In this document: piece after piece, positions 17,050 to 25,249 of the stretch
How positions within the stretch are numbered: position 1 is the stretch's first letter
How the letters are laid out: each line of letters begins with the position of its first letter
Assembly: GCF_000730665.1 (NCBI RefSeq)
Contig: NZ_BBIV01000010.1
Span: forward strand, 62,001 to 126,000
Direction of reading: 5' to 3'
DNA length: 64,000 nucleotides
Source: Pseudomonas plecoglossicida NBRC 103162 = DSM 15088
Lineage (GTDB): Bacteria; Pseudomonadota; Gammaproteobacteria; Pseudomonadales; Pseudomonadaceae
Made by a program: the position numbers and the translations under genes
The notes under the pieces: generated by a model
What the model was told of the DNA's origin: nothing
The model's input: only the letters and a program-made list of their open reading frames with translations
Databases searched by the model: none

Positions 17050-17903
17050 GAGGCATACCCCCTGTTCACCCCGAGTTCATGCTCGAACCTGTCTTCGACA
17101 ACCTGGGCGCCGGCCGCGACGCCATCGGCCTGGGCAGTCGCCGCGAGGCCGGGCTCGACACACGCCATGGCACGGTGTTGAGCCTTGAGGACATCAGTGT
17201 CAGCTTCGATGGCTTCAAGGCGCTCAACGCACTGAACCTGTACATCGGCGTCGGCGAACTGCGCTGCATCATCGGCCCCAATGGCGCCGGCAAGACCACG
17301 ATGATGGATGTGATCACCGGCAAGACCCGCCCCGACACCGGCAGTGCGTTTTTCGGCGACACCCTCGACCTGACGCGCATGAGCGAATTCCAGATCGCCC
17401 AGGCCGGCATCGGCCGCAAGTTCCAGAAACCCACGGTGTTCGAAGCGCTGACGGTGTTCGAGAACCTCGAGCTGGCGTTGAAGACCGACAAGTCGGTGTG
17501 GGCCAGCCTGGCTGCACGCTTGAGCGGTGAACACCGCGCGCGCATCGAGCAGGTGCTGAGCACGCTGCGCCTGTTGCCCTTGGCCCAGCGCCAGGCCGGC
17601 CTGCTGTCCCACGGGCAGAAGCAGTTCCTGGAGATCGGCATGCTGCTGGTGCAGGAGCCGCAATTGCTGTTGCTCGACGAACCGGTGGCGGGGATGACCG
17701 ATGCCGAGACCGAGTTCACCGCCGAGCTGTTCAAGGGCCTGGCCGGCAAGCACTCGCTGATGGTGGTCGAGCACGACATGGGGTTTGTCGGCAGCATCGC
17801 CGATCACGTGACCGTGCTGCACCAGGGCAGTGTGCTGGCAGAGGGTTCGCTTGAGCAGGTGCAGGCGGATGAGCGGGTGGTCGAGGTTTATCTAGGTCGC
17901 TGA
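17046..17903 (+). CDS. urtD: Urea ABC transporter ATPase UrtD
   Basis: A 285-residue LivG-type ATPase. Walker A GPNGAGKTT is at about residues 77-85, the signature region LLSHGQKQFLEIGM, Walker B LLLLDEPVAGM and the switch histidine in VVEHDMGFV. About 40 residues precede the canonical ATPase start and have no obvious function; the ATGA overlap with urtC supports ATG 17046 as the true start. It powers urea import with UrtE. Confidence 0.92.
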   Translation: MRGIPPVHPEFMLEPVFDNLGAGRDAIGLGSRREAGLDTRHGTVLSLEDISVSFDGFKALNALNLYIGVGELRCIIGPNGAGKTTMMDVITGKTRPDTGSAFFGDTLDLTRMSEFQIAQAGIGRKFQKPTVFEALTVFENLELALKTDKSVWASLAARLSGEHRARIEQVLSTLRLLPLAQRQAGLLSHGQKQFLEIGMLLVQEPQLLLLDEPVAGMTDAETEFTAELFKGLAGKHSLMVVEHDMGFVGSIADHVTVLHQGSVLAEGSLEQVQADERVVEVYLGR

Positions 17904-17921
17904 GTCTGCAGTGGGACCCTT

Positions 17922-17950
17922 GCGGGAGCCGGCTTGCCGGCGATGAGGCC
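17922..17950. repeat. Single REP core between urtD and urtE
   Basis: A lone half element (GCGGGAGCCGGCTTGCCGGCGATGAGGCC, shown here by its ends GCGGGAGCC and GATGAGGCC) lies in the 82-base urtD-urtE gap. It is a further REP copy within the operon. Confidence 0.8.
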
Positions 17951-17985
17951 TGTGCAGGCAAAGCAAGAATCACCAGGGAGATGAC

Positions 17986-18675
17986 ATGCTGAAAATCGAC
18001 ACCCTGCACCAATATTACGGCGGCAGCCACATCCTGCGCGGCCTGTCCCTTGAAGCCAAGGTCGGCGAAGTCACCTGCCTGCTCGGGCGCAACGGCGTGG
18101 GCAAGACCACTTTGCTGCGCTGCCTGATGGGCCTGGTGCCGGCCCGCGAAGGCAGCGTCGAATGGGAAGGCCGGCCGATCACCACGCTCAAGCCGCAGCA
18201 ACGGGTCCAGGCCGGCATTGCCTACGTGCCCCAGGGCCGCGAGATCTTCCCGCGCCTGACGGTCGAGGAAAACCTGCTGATGGGCCTGTCGCGCTTCCCG
18301 GCCCGCGAGGTACCGGGCCTCATCTACGAATTGTTCCCGGTACTCGAACAGATGAAGCAACGCCGCGGCGGCGACCTGTCCGGCGGCCAGCAGCAACAGC
18401 TGGCCATCGGCCGTGCCCTGGCCAGCCGGCCGCGGCTGCTGATCCTCGACGAACCGACCGAAGGCATCCAGCCCTCGGTGATCAAGGAAATCGGCACGGT
18501 CATCAGGCGCCTGGCCGAGCGTGGCGACATGGCAATCTTGCTGGTGGAGCAGTTCTACGACTTCGCCGAGGAACTGGCCGACCAGTACCTGGTGATGGCC
18601 CGTGGCGAGATCATCCAGCGCGGACGGGGTGAAAACATGCAAGCCGAAGGTGTGCGCGGGCTGGTAACCATTTAA
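17986..18675 (+). CDS. urtE: Urea ABC transporter ATPase UrtE
   Basis: A 229-residue LivF-type ATPase: Walker A LLGRNGVGKTT near residues 32-42, signature LSGGQQQQLAIGRAL, Walker B LLILDEPTEGIQPS and H-switch region LLVEQFYDF. It partners UrtD. In place of the usual H after VE it reads EQF, as in most LivF/UrtE proteins. AGGGAGATGAC precedes ATG 17986. It closes the urt operon. Confidence 0.92.
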   Translation: MLKIDTLHQYYGGSHILRGLSLEAKVGEVTCLLGRNGVGKTTLLRCLMGLVPAREGSVEWEGRPITTLKPQQRVQAGIAYVPQGREIFPRLTVEENLLMGLSRFPAREVPGLIYELFPVLEQMKQRRGGDLSGGQQQQLAIGRALASRPRLLILDEPTEGIQPSVIKEIGTVIRRLAERGDMAILLVEQFYDFAEELADQYLVMARGEIIQRGRGENMQAEGVRGLVTI

Positions 18676-18706
18676 TCTGCAGCATCGACCTTGCGAGACG
18701 CTGCAC

Positions 18707-19225
18707 ATGAGCCACGAAATCCGCGACGCCCTGGCCACCGACGTACCGGGCATCCTCGAGATCTACAACGACGCGGTACTCAACACCACGGCGATCTGGA
18801 ACGAAACTCCGGTGGACCTGGCCAACCGCCAGGCCTGGTTCGAGGCGCGGGCGCAGCAGGGTTATCCGATCCTGGTGGCGGTGGATGCAACCGGTGTGCT
18901 GGGTTATGCCTCGTTTGGCGACTGGCGGCCGTTCGAAGGGTTTCGCCATACCGTGGAGCACTCGGTGTATATCCGTGGCGACCAGCGTGGCAAAGGGCTC
19001 GGGCCGCAGTTGATGGCGGCGCTGATCGAGCGGGCGCGTGCCTGCGGCAAGCATGTGATGGTCGCGGCCATCGAGAGCGGCAATGCGGCATCGGTGCGCC
19101 TGCATGAGCGGCAGGGGTTCGTGGTCACCGGGCAGATGCCGCAGGTGGGGGTGAAGTTCGGGCGGTGGCTGGATCTGACCTTCATGCAGTTGCTGCTGGA
19201 CCCGGGGGCAGAGCCATCTTGCTGA
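18707..19225 (+). CDS. GNAT acetyltransferase, phosphinothricin/methionine sulfoximine type
   Basis: A 172-residue GNAT enzyme. The N-terminus IRDALATDVPGILEIYNDAV and the segments WNETPVDLANRQAWFEAR, GYASFGDWRPFEGFRHTVEH and VYIRGDQRGKGLGPQLMAAL (acetyl-CoA loop RGKGLG) are those of the PAT/MddA group. These N-acetylate glutamine-synthetase inhibitors such as methionine sulfoximine or phosphinothricin. It lies 31 bases after urtE and may be carried on the same nitrogen-regulated transcript, which would suit a glutamine-synthetase protection role. Substrate is not proven. Confidence 0.85.
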   Translation: MSHEIRDALATDVPGILEIYNDAVLNTTAIWNETPVDLANRQAWFEARAQQGYPILVAVDATGVLGYASFGDWRPFEGFRHTVEHSVYIRGDQRGKGLGPQLMAALIERARACGKHVMVAAIESGNAASVRLHERQGFVVTGQMPQVGVKFGRWLDLTFMQLLLDPGAEPSC

Positions 19226-19256
19226 CTGTACTGGCTTGCCGGCGATCAGGCCAACA

Positions 19257-19562
19257 TCACATCTGGGTAAACCGCCCCAACCGCTGCCTCAGCATGCTGT
19301 TCTCGCTGCGCAACTGCTGCACTTCCTGCAGCAGCTCCAGCGCCAGCGCCACCCCTTCCCATTCCAGCTCGAGCTCGCGGTGCAGCTTCATCGCACGCTT
19401 GGCCAACAGCGGCGCCTGATCGTCGAACAACCACTCCTCCGGCGTTCGCCCCGAAGGTTCAACGATGCCGTGCTCGACGATCTCGACCACGTATTCGGCC
19501 GCGATATCGGCCTCCTGGCAAAGGGTGCGCATGTCCAGTTGAACGATCAGGGTGCTGCTCAT
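19257..19562 (-). CDS. cbpM: Chaperone modulator CbpM
   Basis: A 101-residue helical protein that binds the J-domain of CbpA and inhibits it. The N-terminal part (LDMRTLCQEADIAAEYVVEI) and a C-terminal coiled coil (ALELLQEVQQLRSENSMLRQ) match CbpM. ATG 19562 follows GGAG at ideal spacing; the preceding in-frame GTG (19568) overlaps the cbpA stop. It is cotranscribed with cbpA. Confidence 0.9.
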   Translation of the reverse strand: MSSTLIVQLDMRTLCQEADIAAEYVVEIVEHGIVEPSGRTPEEWLFDDQAPLLAKRAMKLHRELELEWEGVALALELLQEVQQLRSENSMLRQRLGRFTQM

Positions 19563-19564
19563 GA

Positions 19565-20518
19565 TCACTTACTCCATTGTGTCCTCGGATCGAACGCAGC
19601 CTTCTCGGAGAGCTGGGTCCACAGTTCGCGGGCAGAAGCATCGGAAGCCGGCGGCATGACCACCTTGAGCTGGGCGTAGAGATTGCCGCGCTCGCCTTGC
19701 TTGTTCGCCAGGCCCATGCCCGGCACGCGCAGGCGCTGGCCGCTCTGGCTGTCGGGGCGGATGGTCAGGTTGATCTTGCCGGTCAGGGTCGGCACCGCCA
19801 CCTTGGTACCCAACGCTGCCTCCCACGGTGCCAAAGGCACGGTGATGATCAGGTCATGACCTTCGACATCGAACAGCGGATGCGGTGCCATGCGCACGGT
19901 CAGGAACAGGTCGCCATTGGCCCCACCGCCCACACCCGGCGCGCCCTGGCCCTTGAGGCGGATGCGCTCGCCGTCGGTCACCCCGGCCGGAATCTTCACG
20001 TTCAGGGTCTTGGTGGTGAACCCGGTGCGCTGGCCTGCGGCGTTGGTCTGCGGTATCTGGAAGCTGATCTGCTTGGATTCCTTGCTCAGGGTTTCTTCAA
20101 GGAAAATCGCCAGTTCCAGTTCCACGTCCTGCCCTCGCCTGCCGGCGCTGCGTTGTTGCCGGGCGCCACCGAACGGGTTGGAGCCGCGGGCGCCGAAGAT
20201 CGAGCTGAAGAAGTCGGAGAAGTCGCCGCCCTCGAAGCCGCCACCGCCCCCACCACGGCTTTCCCAGCCAGGTGGCGCCTGGAACGGCCGGCCGTGCTGG
20301 CCGCCGTACTTGCGGATCTCGTCGAACTCGGCGCGCTTCTGGGCATCGCCAAGCACCTCGTAGGCCTCGTTGGCCTCCTTGAATTTGTCCTCGGCGTCGC
20401 GCTCCTTGCTGACATCCGGGTGATACTTGCGCGCCAGCTTGCGGTACGCGGCCTTGATCGCCTTGTCGTCCGCCGTGGGCTCTACGCCGAGTATCTTGTA
20501 GTAGTCTTTGAAGTCCAT
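19565..20518 (-). CDS. cbpA: DnaJ-like curved DNA-binding protein CbpA
   Basis: A 317-residue class B J-protein. The J-domain occupies residues 1-70, with the HPD motif at 33-35 (KYHPDVSKE). A Gly/Phe-rich linker ([20 protein letters not shown]) comes next, followed by the DnaJ C-terminal beta domains, without a zinc finger. CbpA is a DnaK cochaperone that also binds curved DNA in starved cells. It lies upstream of its regulator cbpM and has a heat-shock-type promoter. Confidence 0.93.
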   Translation of the reverse strand: MDFKDYYKILGVEPTADDKAIKAAYRKLARKYHPDVSKERDAEDKFKEANEAYEVLGDAQKRAEFDEIRKYGGQHGRPFQAPPGWESRGGGGGGFEGGDFSDFFSSIFGARGSNPFGGARQQRSAGRRGQDVELELAIFLEETLSKESKQISFQIPQTNAAGQRTGFTTKTLNVKIPAGVTDGERIRLKGQGAPGVGGGANGDLFLTVRMAPHPLFDVEGHDLIITVPLAPWEAALGTKVAVPTLTGKINLTIRPDSQSGQRLRVPGMGLANKQGERGNLYAQLKVVMPPASDASARELWTQLSEKAAFDPRTQWSK

Positions 20519-20558
20519 CTATGGATCACCAATGTGAAATTGCGTGTTGCAACAGAAG

Positions 20559-20584
20559 ATAGGGGTCAAGCATAGCCTTTCAAG
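20559..20584 (-). promoter_or_regulatory. Sigma-32 (heat-shock) promoter of cbpA
   Basis: On the minus strand, CTTGAAA (20584-20578) is followed after 12 bases by CCCCTAT (20565-20559). The pair matches the sigma-32 consensus CTTGAAA / CCCCATNT closely. It lies about 40 bases before the cbpA start. The spacing is at the short end of the range. Confidence 0.6.
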
Positions 20585-20682
20585 GTGTGCTTGGCGTTGC
20601 TGCAAGGCAGACGACCGGTCTTGATTCTCTGGCCAACTGGCATAAACTGCGCGGCCGTTTTGCCTCCGGAAGCCTGTTTCCC

Positions 20683-21954
20683 ATGTCTGACGTATCCCCG
20701 GCCCGCGCCCTGGGCATCGATTTCGGCACCTCGAACTCCACGGTCGGCTGGCACCGCCCAGGTACCGAGTCGCTGATCGCCCTGGAAGACGGCAAGATCA
20801 CCCTGCCCTCGGTGGTCTTCTTCAATATCGAGGAGCGTCGCCCGGTGTATGGCCGCCTGGCGCTGCACGAGTACCTGGAAGGCTACGAAGGGCGCCTGAT
20901 GCGCTCGCTCAAGAGCCTGCTGGGCTCCAAGCTGATCAAGCATGACACCAGCGTGCTGGGCAGCGCCCTGCCGTTCAAGGACCTGCTGGGCATGTTCATC
21001 GGCGAGCTGAAGAAACGCGCCGAGGCCGCTGCCGGCCGAGAGTTCGACCAGGTGGTGCTGGGCCGCCCGGTGTTCTTCGTCGACGAAGATCCGGACGCCG
21101 ACCAGGAGGCTGAAGATACCCTGGCCGACGTGGCGCGCAAGCTCGGCTTCAAGGACGTGTCGTTCCAGTACGAGCCCATTGCCGCGGCATTCGACTACGA
21201 GTCGGGCATCAGCCGCGAAGAGCTGGTGCTCATCGTCGATATCGGCGGGGGTACCTCGGACTTTACCCTCATCCGCCTGTCGCCCGAGCGCCACCAGGTA
21301 GCCGAGCGCCAGAGCGACATCCTCGCCACCGGCGGCGTGCACATCGGCGGTACCGACTTCGACAAGCAACTGAGCCTGCAGGGCGTGATGCCGCTGTTCG
21401 GCTACGGCAGCCGAATGAAAAGCGGCGCACTGATGCCCACCAGCTACCACCTCAACCTGGCCACCTGGCACACCATCAACGCCCTGTACTCGCAGAAGTC
21501 GCAGCTGGCCTTGGGCAGCATGCGCTATGACATCGAGGACACCCTCGGCATCGACCGCCTGTTCAAGCTGATCGAGGAACGCGCCGGGCACTGGCTGGCG
21601 ATGGAAGTGGAAGCGAGCAAGATCGAGCTGACCGAGCAGCAGAGCCGCCGTGTCGACCTTGACCGCATCGAGCGTGAACTGGGCGTGGACCTGACCCGTG
21701 CGGTGTTCGAAGGGGCCATCGAAGGGCTGCTGGAGCGCGTGCGTGGCAGCGTGACCGAGCTGCTGGCCAAGGCCGGCGTCAGCCAGGGGCAGGTGGATAC
21801 GGTGTTCTTCACCGGGGGTTCCAGCGGCATTCCGGCGCTGCGCAACAGCGTGGCGGCGATGCTGCCCAATGCGCGGCATGTGGAAGGCAACATCTTTGGC
21901 AGCATCGGCAGTGGGTTGGCCATCGAAGCGCGCAAGCGTTACGGCTCGCTCTGA
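20683..21954 (+). CDS. yegD: Hsp70 family protein, YegD-like
   Basis: A 423-residue protein containing only the Hsp70/actin ATPase fold, without a full substrate-binding domain. Phosphate and adenosine motifs are clear: LGIDFGTSNSTVGW (residues 10-23), LIVDIGGGTSDFTLIRL and VFFTGGSSGIPALRN. The family is YegD of E. coli, of unknown client. ATG 20683 gives the usual N-terminus. It is divergent from cbpA, so two chaperone-type genes share a 164-base control region. Confidence 0.9.
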   Translation: MSDVSPARALGIDFGTSNSTVGWHRPGTESLIALEDGKITLPSVVFFNIEERRPVYGRLALHEYLEGYEGRLMRSLKSLLGSKLIKHDTSVLGSALPFKDLLGMFIGELKKRAEAAAGREFDQVVLGRPVFFVDEDPDADQEAEDTLADVARKLGFKDVSFQYEPIAAAFDYESGISREELVLIVDIGGGTSDFTLIRLSPERHQVAERQSDILATGGVHIGGTDFDKQLSLQGVMPLFGYGSRMKSGALMPTSYHLNLATWHTINALYSQKSQLALGSMRYDIEDTLGIDRLFKLIEERAGHWLAMEVEASKIELTEQQSRRVDLDRIERELGVDLTRAVFEGAIEGLLERVRGSVTELLAKAGVSQGQVDTVFFTGGSSGIPALRNSVAAMLPNARHVEGNIFGSIGSGLAIEARKRYGSL

Positions 21955-21964
21955 AATCTGCGTA

Positions 21965-21997
21965 GGCCTCATCGCCGGCAAGCCGGCGATGAGGCCG
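21965..21997. repeat. REP palindrome between yegD and the AI-2E-type permease gene
   Basis: GGCCTCATCGCCGGC-AA-GCCGGCGATGAGGCC is a perfect 15-base inverted repeat around the REP core. It lies between convergent genes and could serve as a bidirectional terminator, though T runs are absent. Confidence 0.8.
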
Positions 21998-22015
21998 GTA
22001 CTGGCCAACAAAACC

Positions 22016-23023
22016 TCAAACCAGCTCCGCCCGCTTCAGCTCACTCTTCAGGTAGGCGTAATAGATCGGCCCCGCCACCACCCCTGGCAGCCCGAACGCC
22101 GCCTCGAATACCAGCATCGCCAGCAACAGCTCCCAGGCCTTGGCACTGATCTGCCCACCGACGATCCGCGCGTTGAGGAAGTACTCGACCTTGTGGATGA
22201 CGATCAGGTACCCCAATGCCGCCGCCGCCACCCAGATCGACAGCGACATGCCGACGATGGTGATCAGCGTGTTGGACATCAGGTTGCCGATCACCGGCAG
22301 CAAGCCGAGCAGGAAGGTCAGCACGATCAGGGTCTTGGTCAGCGGCAGGTGCACACCGAACAAGGGCATCACCACAGCCAGGAAAATACCGGTGAAGGCG
22401 GTATTGAGCATCGAGATCTTGATCTGCGCGAAGACGATGTTGCGAAACGCCTGCACCAGCAGGTTCAGGCGCTCGAACAACGCTGCCGCCAAAGGCTTGC
22501 GCCGGGAAATGTCCGGGATGCGCTGCAGGGCGATGATCGCCCCGAGGATCATGCCGATCAGCAAGGTGACGAACATGTGCGCCATGCCCTTGCCGACCAG
22601 TTGCAGGTCGCTCAGGTGGCTCTTGATCCAGTCACCGATGGCTACCTTGAACTCGGCGGCGCTCGCCGGCAGGTAAGCCTCGATGAACGGCGGCAACTGA
22701 CCCCGGGCACGCTCGACCAGGGCCATGAACTTGTCCAGCGAGGCGCCGGGGTTTTCCGCCTCGTGCAGCAGGAAGCTGAACGCGCCGGCGATCAACAGCG
22801 TCAGGGTAGTGACCACCAGCGTGCCAAGCAGCGCTACCGCCAGCCACCGTGCGCGCTGGCCGGCGATCAGCGGCTGCAGCCGTGGCGTGAGCATGTTGAC
22901 CAGCTCGAACACCAGCAGGCCCGCCAGCAGGCTGGGCAGCAACTTCAGGGGCAAGGCCAGGAGCAAACCGGCCATCACGATGATCAGGCTGGCGAGGGTG
23001 ATCTGGCGGGGGGTGAAGGTCAT
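22016..23023 (-). CDS. AI-2E family transporter (PerM/YdiK-type permease)
   Basis: A 335-residue inner-membrane protein with about eight helices. A first helix pair near residues 8-40 precedes a soluble loop (residues 85-140). The conserved C-terminal block includes LLPVIGNLMSNTLITIVGMS and FGLPGVVAGPIYYAYLK. The family contains the autoinducer-2 exporter TqsA but also Na+/H+ antiporters and permeases of unknown substrate, so no transported compound is assigned. The gene stands alone, convergent with yegD. Confidence 0.85.
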   Translation of the reverse strand: MTFTPRQITLASLIIVMAGLLLALPLKLLPSLLAGLLVFELVNMLTPRLQPLIAGQRARWLAVALLGTLVVTTLTLLIAGAFSFLLHEAENPGASLDKFMALVERARGQLPPFIEAYLPASAAEFKVAIGDWIKSHLSDLQLVGKGMAHMFVTLLIGMILGAIIALQRIPDISRRKPLAAALFERLNLLVQAFRNIVFAQIKISMLNTAFTGIFLAVVMPLFGVHLPLTKTLIVLTFLLGLLPVIGNLMSNTLITIVGMSLSIWVAAAALGYLIVIHKVEYFLNARIVGGQISAKAWELLLAMLVFEAAFGLPGVVAGPIYYAYLKSELKRAELV

Positions 23024-23093
23024 ACAGCCTCGACGGCAGACAGCGGAAAGACCCGCAGTCTGCCAGCCTTGAGGCCACAGGCATAGGCGCAGC

Positions 23094-23378
23094 TCATTTC
23101 TTCTTCAGGCAGTCGCTCATGAAGGCCTTGCGCTCGTCGCCCTTCAGGGCCTTGGTGGTGGCGTCGGCATTGCAGGTCTTCATCTTTTCCTGCTGGGCCG
23201 TCGGCACGTCCTTCTTCAGGCAGTTGCTCATGAACGCCTTGCGCTCGTCGCCCTTGAGCGCCTTGGTGGTGGCGTCGGCATTGCAGGACGTCATCTTTTC
23301 CTGTTGCGCGGTAGCAGCGAATCCTTGCGCGCTGAACAACACAGCCAACACCAGCAACGGCATTTGCAGCATCTTCAT
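23094..23378 (-). CDS. PsiF repeat protein
   Basis: A 94-residue secreted protein. A signal peptide (MKMLQMPLLVLAVLFSAQGFA) is followed by two nearly identical 36-37 residue PsiF repeats (TAQQEKMxxCNADATTKALK ... ERKAFMSxCLKK). Each repeat carries two cysteines and many lysines. PsiF is named for phosphate-starvation induction in E. coli; the molecular role is unknown. AAGGAG lies eight bases before ATG 23378. An upstream start at 23435 would destroy the signal peptide. Confidence 0.88.
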   Translation of the reverse strand: MKMLQMPLLVLAVLFSAQGFAATAQQEKMTSCNADATTKALKGDERKAFMSNCLKKDVPTAQQEKMKTCNADATTKALKGDERKAFMSDCLKKK

Positions 23379-23441
23379 GGAGTAGTCTCCTTGTCTCCGC
23401 GCCCGATGCACGGTGGTGCAGATCAGTGTAGACAAGAATTT

Positions 23442-24230
23442 TTACACGCCCGCCCGTGCCTGCCGGCGGTATTGCTCCGGCGTGCACTGGGCCTGGCGCT
23501 GGAACATGGCGATGAAGGCCGAGGCGCTGCTGTAGCCCAGGTCGAAGGCAATGGCCTGAATCGGCTGGCCGGCCTCCAGGGCCTCGATGGCGCGCAGGAA
23601 ACGCAGGCGCAGGCGCCACTCGCCGAAGCTGATGCCCAGCTCCCGCAGGAACTGGCGCGCCAGGGTCCGTTCGCTGACATGCACCTGCGCCGCCCATTCT
23701 GCCAGCGGGCGGTTATCGCCAGGCTCGCTGCCGAGAGCGTCGAGCACCTGGCGCAGCCCCTCGCTGCGGGCGAACGGCAGGTAGCAGGTCTGGGTAGGCG
23801 CCAGCAACAGCTGGTCGAGCAGCACCTGAACCAGGCGCTGGTCGCGTTCATCCTGAGCCACCTTGAGGTCACGCCGGGCGAAGTCGCCGAGGATGGCCTT
23901 GAGGATGTCGCTGATCACCAGGCTGCATGGCTGCTGCGGTAGCTCGGCGCACAGGCTGCGGTCCAGGTAGACCGAGCGATAGACGATGGCCTGGGGGTTG
24001 TAGCAGCCATGCTCGGTGCCCGGCGGTACCCACACCGCATAGTGCGGAGGCGAGAGAAAGCGCTGGCCGTCGACGTCCAGGTGCATGACGCCATGGGCGG
24101 TGTAGTTGAGCTGGCCCCAGGCATGGCGATGCGGGGCGCTGTGGGTGTTGGCGCCGAACTCGTCGTGACGGAAGTACACCAGCGCTGGAAGCTGGTCGAA
24201 CTGGGGGATGTCGAGGTATTTGCGGGCCAT
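23442..24230 (-). CDS. AraC family transcriptional regulator
   Basis: A 262-residue protein. The N-terminal cupin domain has metal-type histidines (HSAPHRHAWGQLNYTAHGVM). The C-terminal AraC pair of helix-turn-helix motifs (LAEWAAQVHVSERTLARQFL and IAFDLGYSSASAFIAMFQRQ, residues 170-255) follows. This is the short cupin-AraC group that includes NimR and commonly controls a divergent exporter. It is divergent from the EamA permease with 125 bases between the starts, so that permease is the likely target. Confidence 0.9.
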   Translation of the reverse strand: MARKYLDIPQFDQLPALVYFRHDEFGANTHSAPHRHAWGQLNYTAHGVMHLDVDGQRFLSPPHYAVWVPPGTEHGCYNPQAIVYRSVYLDRSLCAELPQQPCSLVISDILKAILGDFARRDLKVAQDERDQRLVQVLLDQLLLAPTQTCYLPFARSEGLRQVLDALGSEPGDNRPLAEWAAQVHVSERTLARQFLRELGISFGEWRLRLRFLRAIEALEAGQPIQAIAFDLGYSSASAFIAMFQRQAQCTPEQYRRQARAGV

Positions 24231-24355
24231 GGTGTCTGCTTGCAGGGGCAGGTTGTCTGGATACGAGTATAGGCTTGCGAACGGACAGCGGATAATGGCT
24301 GCCTGTCGGGGCCCGCCAGCGGCCCTTTCGCAACACCTCAGAGAATCAAAGCTGC

Positions 24356-25249
24356 ATGAATTACCTGTTCCCCCTCACCGCCATCCTCATCTGGGCCGGC
24401 AATACCGTGGTCACCAAGCTGTCCGCCGGTGCCATCCACCCCGCCGAGATCGGCTTCTACCGCTGGCTGCTGGCCGGCCTGCTATTCACCCCGTTTCTGC
24501 TGCCCAAGGTCTGGCGCAACCGCGCTGCGATTCGCCCGCACCTGGGCAAGGTCTTCGTCCTCGGTGTACTAGGCATGGCGCTGTACCAGAGCCTGGCGTA
24601 CTTCGCCGCCGGTATCACCAGCGCCACCAACATGGGCATCATCCTCTCGCTGATGCCGCTGATGTCGTTGGCCCTGTCGATCGCTTGGCTCGGCCAGCGC
24701 CTGACCTTCGGCGCCTTGTTCGGTGCGTTGGTGTCGTTCTACGGAGTGCTCGAAGTGGTGTCTGCCGGCCACCCTGGCGCACTGCTCGAACAGGGCCTGA
24801 ACAGCGGCGACCTGCTGATGCTGGTGGCCACCCTGGCCTACGCGCTGTACAGCTTCCTGTTGAAGAAATGGCAACTGCGCCTGCCGCCCTTGCAGTTGCT
24901 GTACCTGCAGGTGCTGGTGGCCATCATCGTGCTGTTGCCGCTGTTCCTGCTCTCGGAGAAAACGGGCCTGAATGCCCACAACGTCGGCCTGGTGCTGTAT
25001 GCCTGCGTGCTCGCCTCGATGGTCGCACCGCTGGTGTGGATGCAGGCCGTGCACCGGCTGGGGCCGAGCCGCACTACGCTGTTCTTCAACCTGCTGCCGG
25101 TGGTGACCGCGCTGATTGCCGCTGGCGTGCTCGACGAGCAACTGGCCAGCTACCACCTGATCGGCGGCCTGCTGACCCTGGCCGGCGTGGTCCTCGCCGA
25201 ACGCTGGACCACCCCCGTGCGCCGGGTGGCTACAGCCCCGCAGCCTTGA
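24356..25249 (+). CDS. EamA-family DMT permease
   Basis: A 297-residue inner-membrane protein with ten helices in two five-helix repeats. The first begins YLFPLTAILIWAGNTVVTKL; the second begins near residue 155 with LMLVATLAYALYSFLLKKW. It belongs to the drug/metabolite transporter superfamily (RhaT/RhtA/YdcZ-like exporters). Substrate cannot be inferred. Its neighbour, the divergent AraC regulator, is the likely controller. The 3' end overlaps the convergent lipase gene by 20 bases. Confidence 0.88.
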   Translation: MNYLFPLTAILIWAGNTVVTKLSAGAIHPAEIGFYRWLLAGLLFTPFLLPKVWRNRAAIRPHLGKVFVLGVLGMALYQSLAYFAAGITSATNMGIILSLMPLMSLALSIAWLGQRLTFGALFGALVSFYGVLEVVSAGHPGALLEQGLNSGDLLMLVATLAYALYSFLLKKWQLRLPPLQLLYLQVLVAIIVLLPLFLLSEKTGLNAHNVGLVLYACVLASMVAPLVWMQAVHRLGPSRTTLFFNLLPVVTALIAAGVLDEQLASYHLIGGLLTLAGVVLAERWTTPVRRVATAPQP

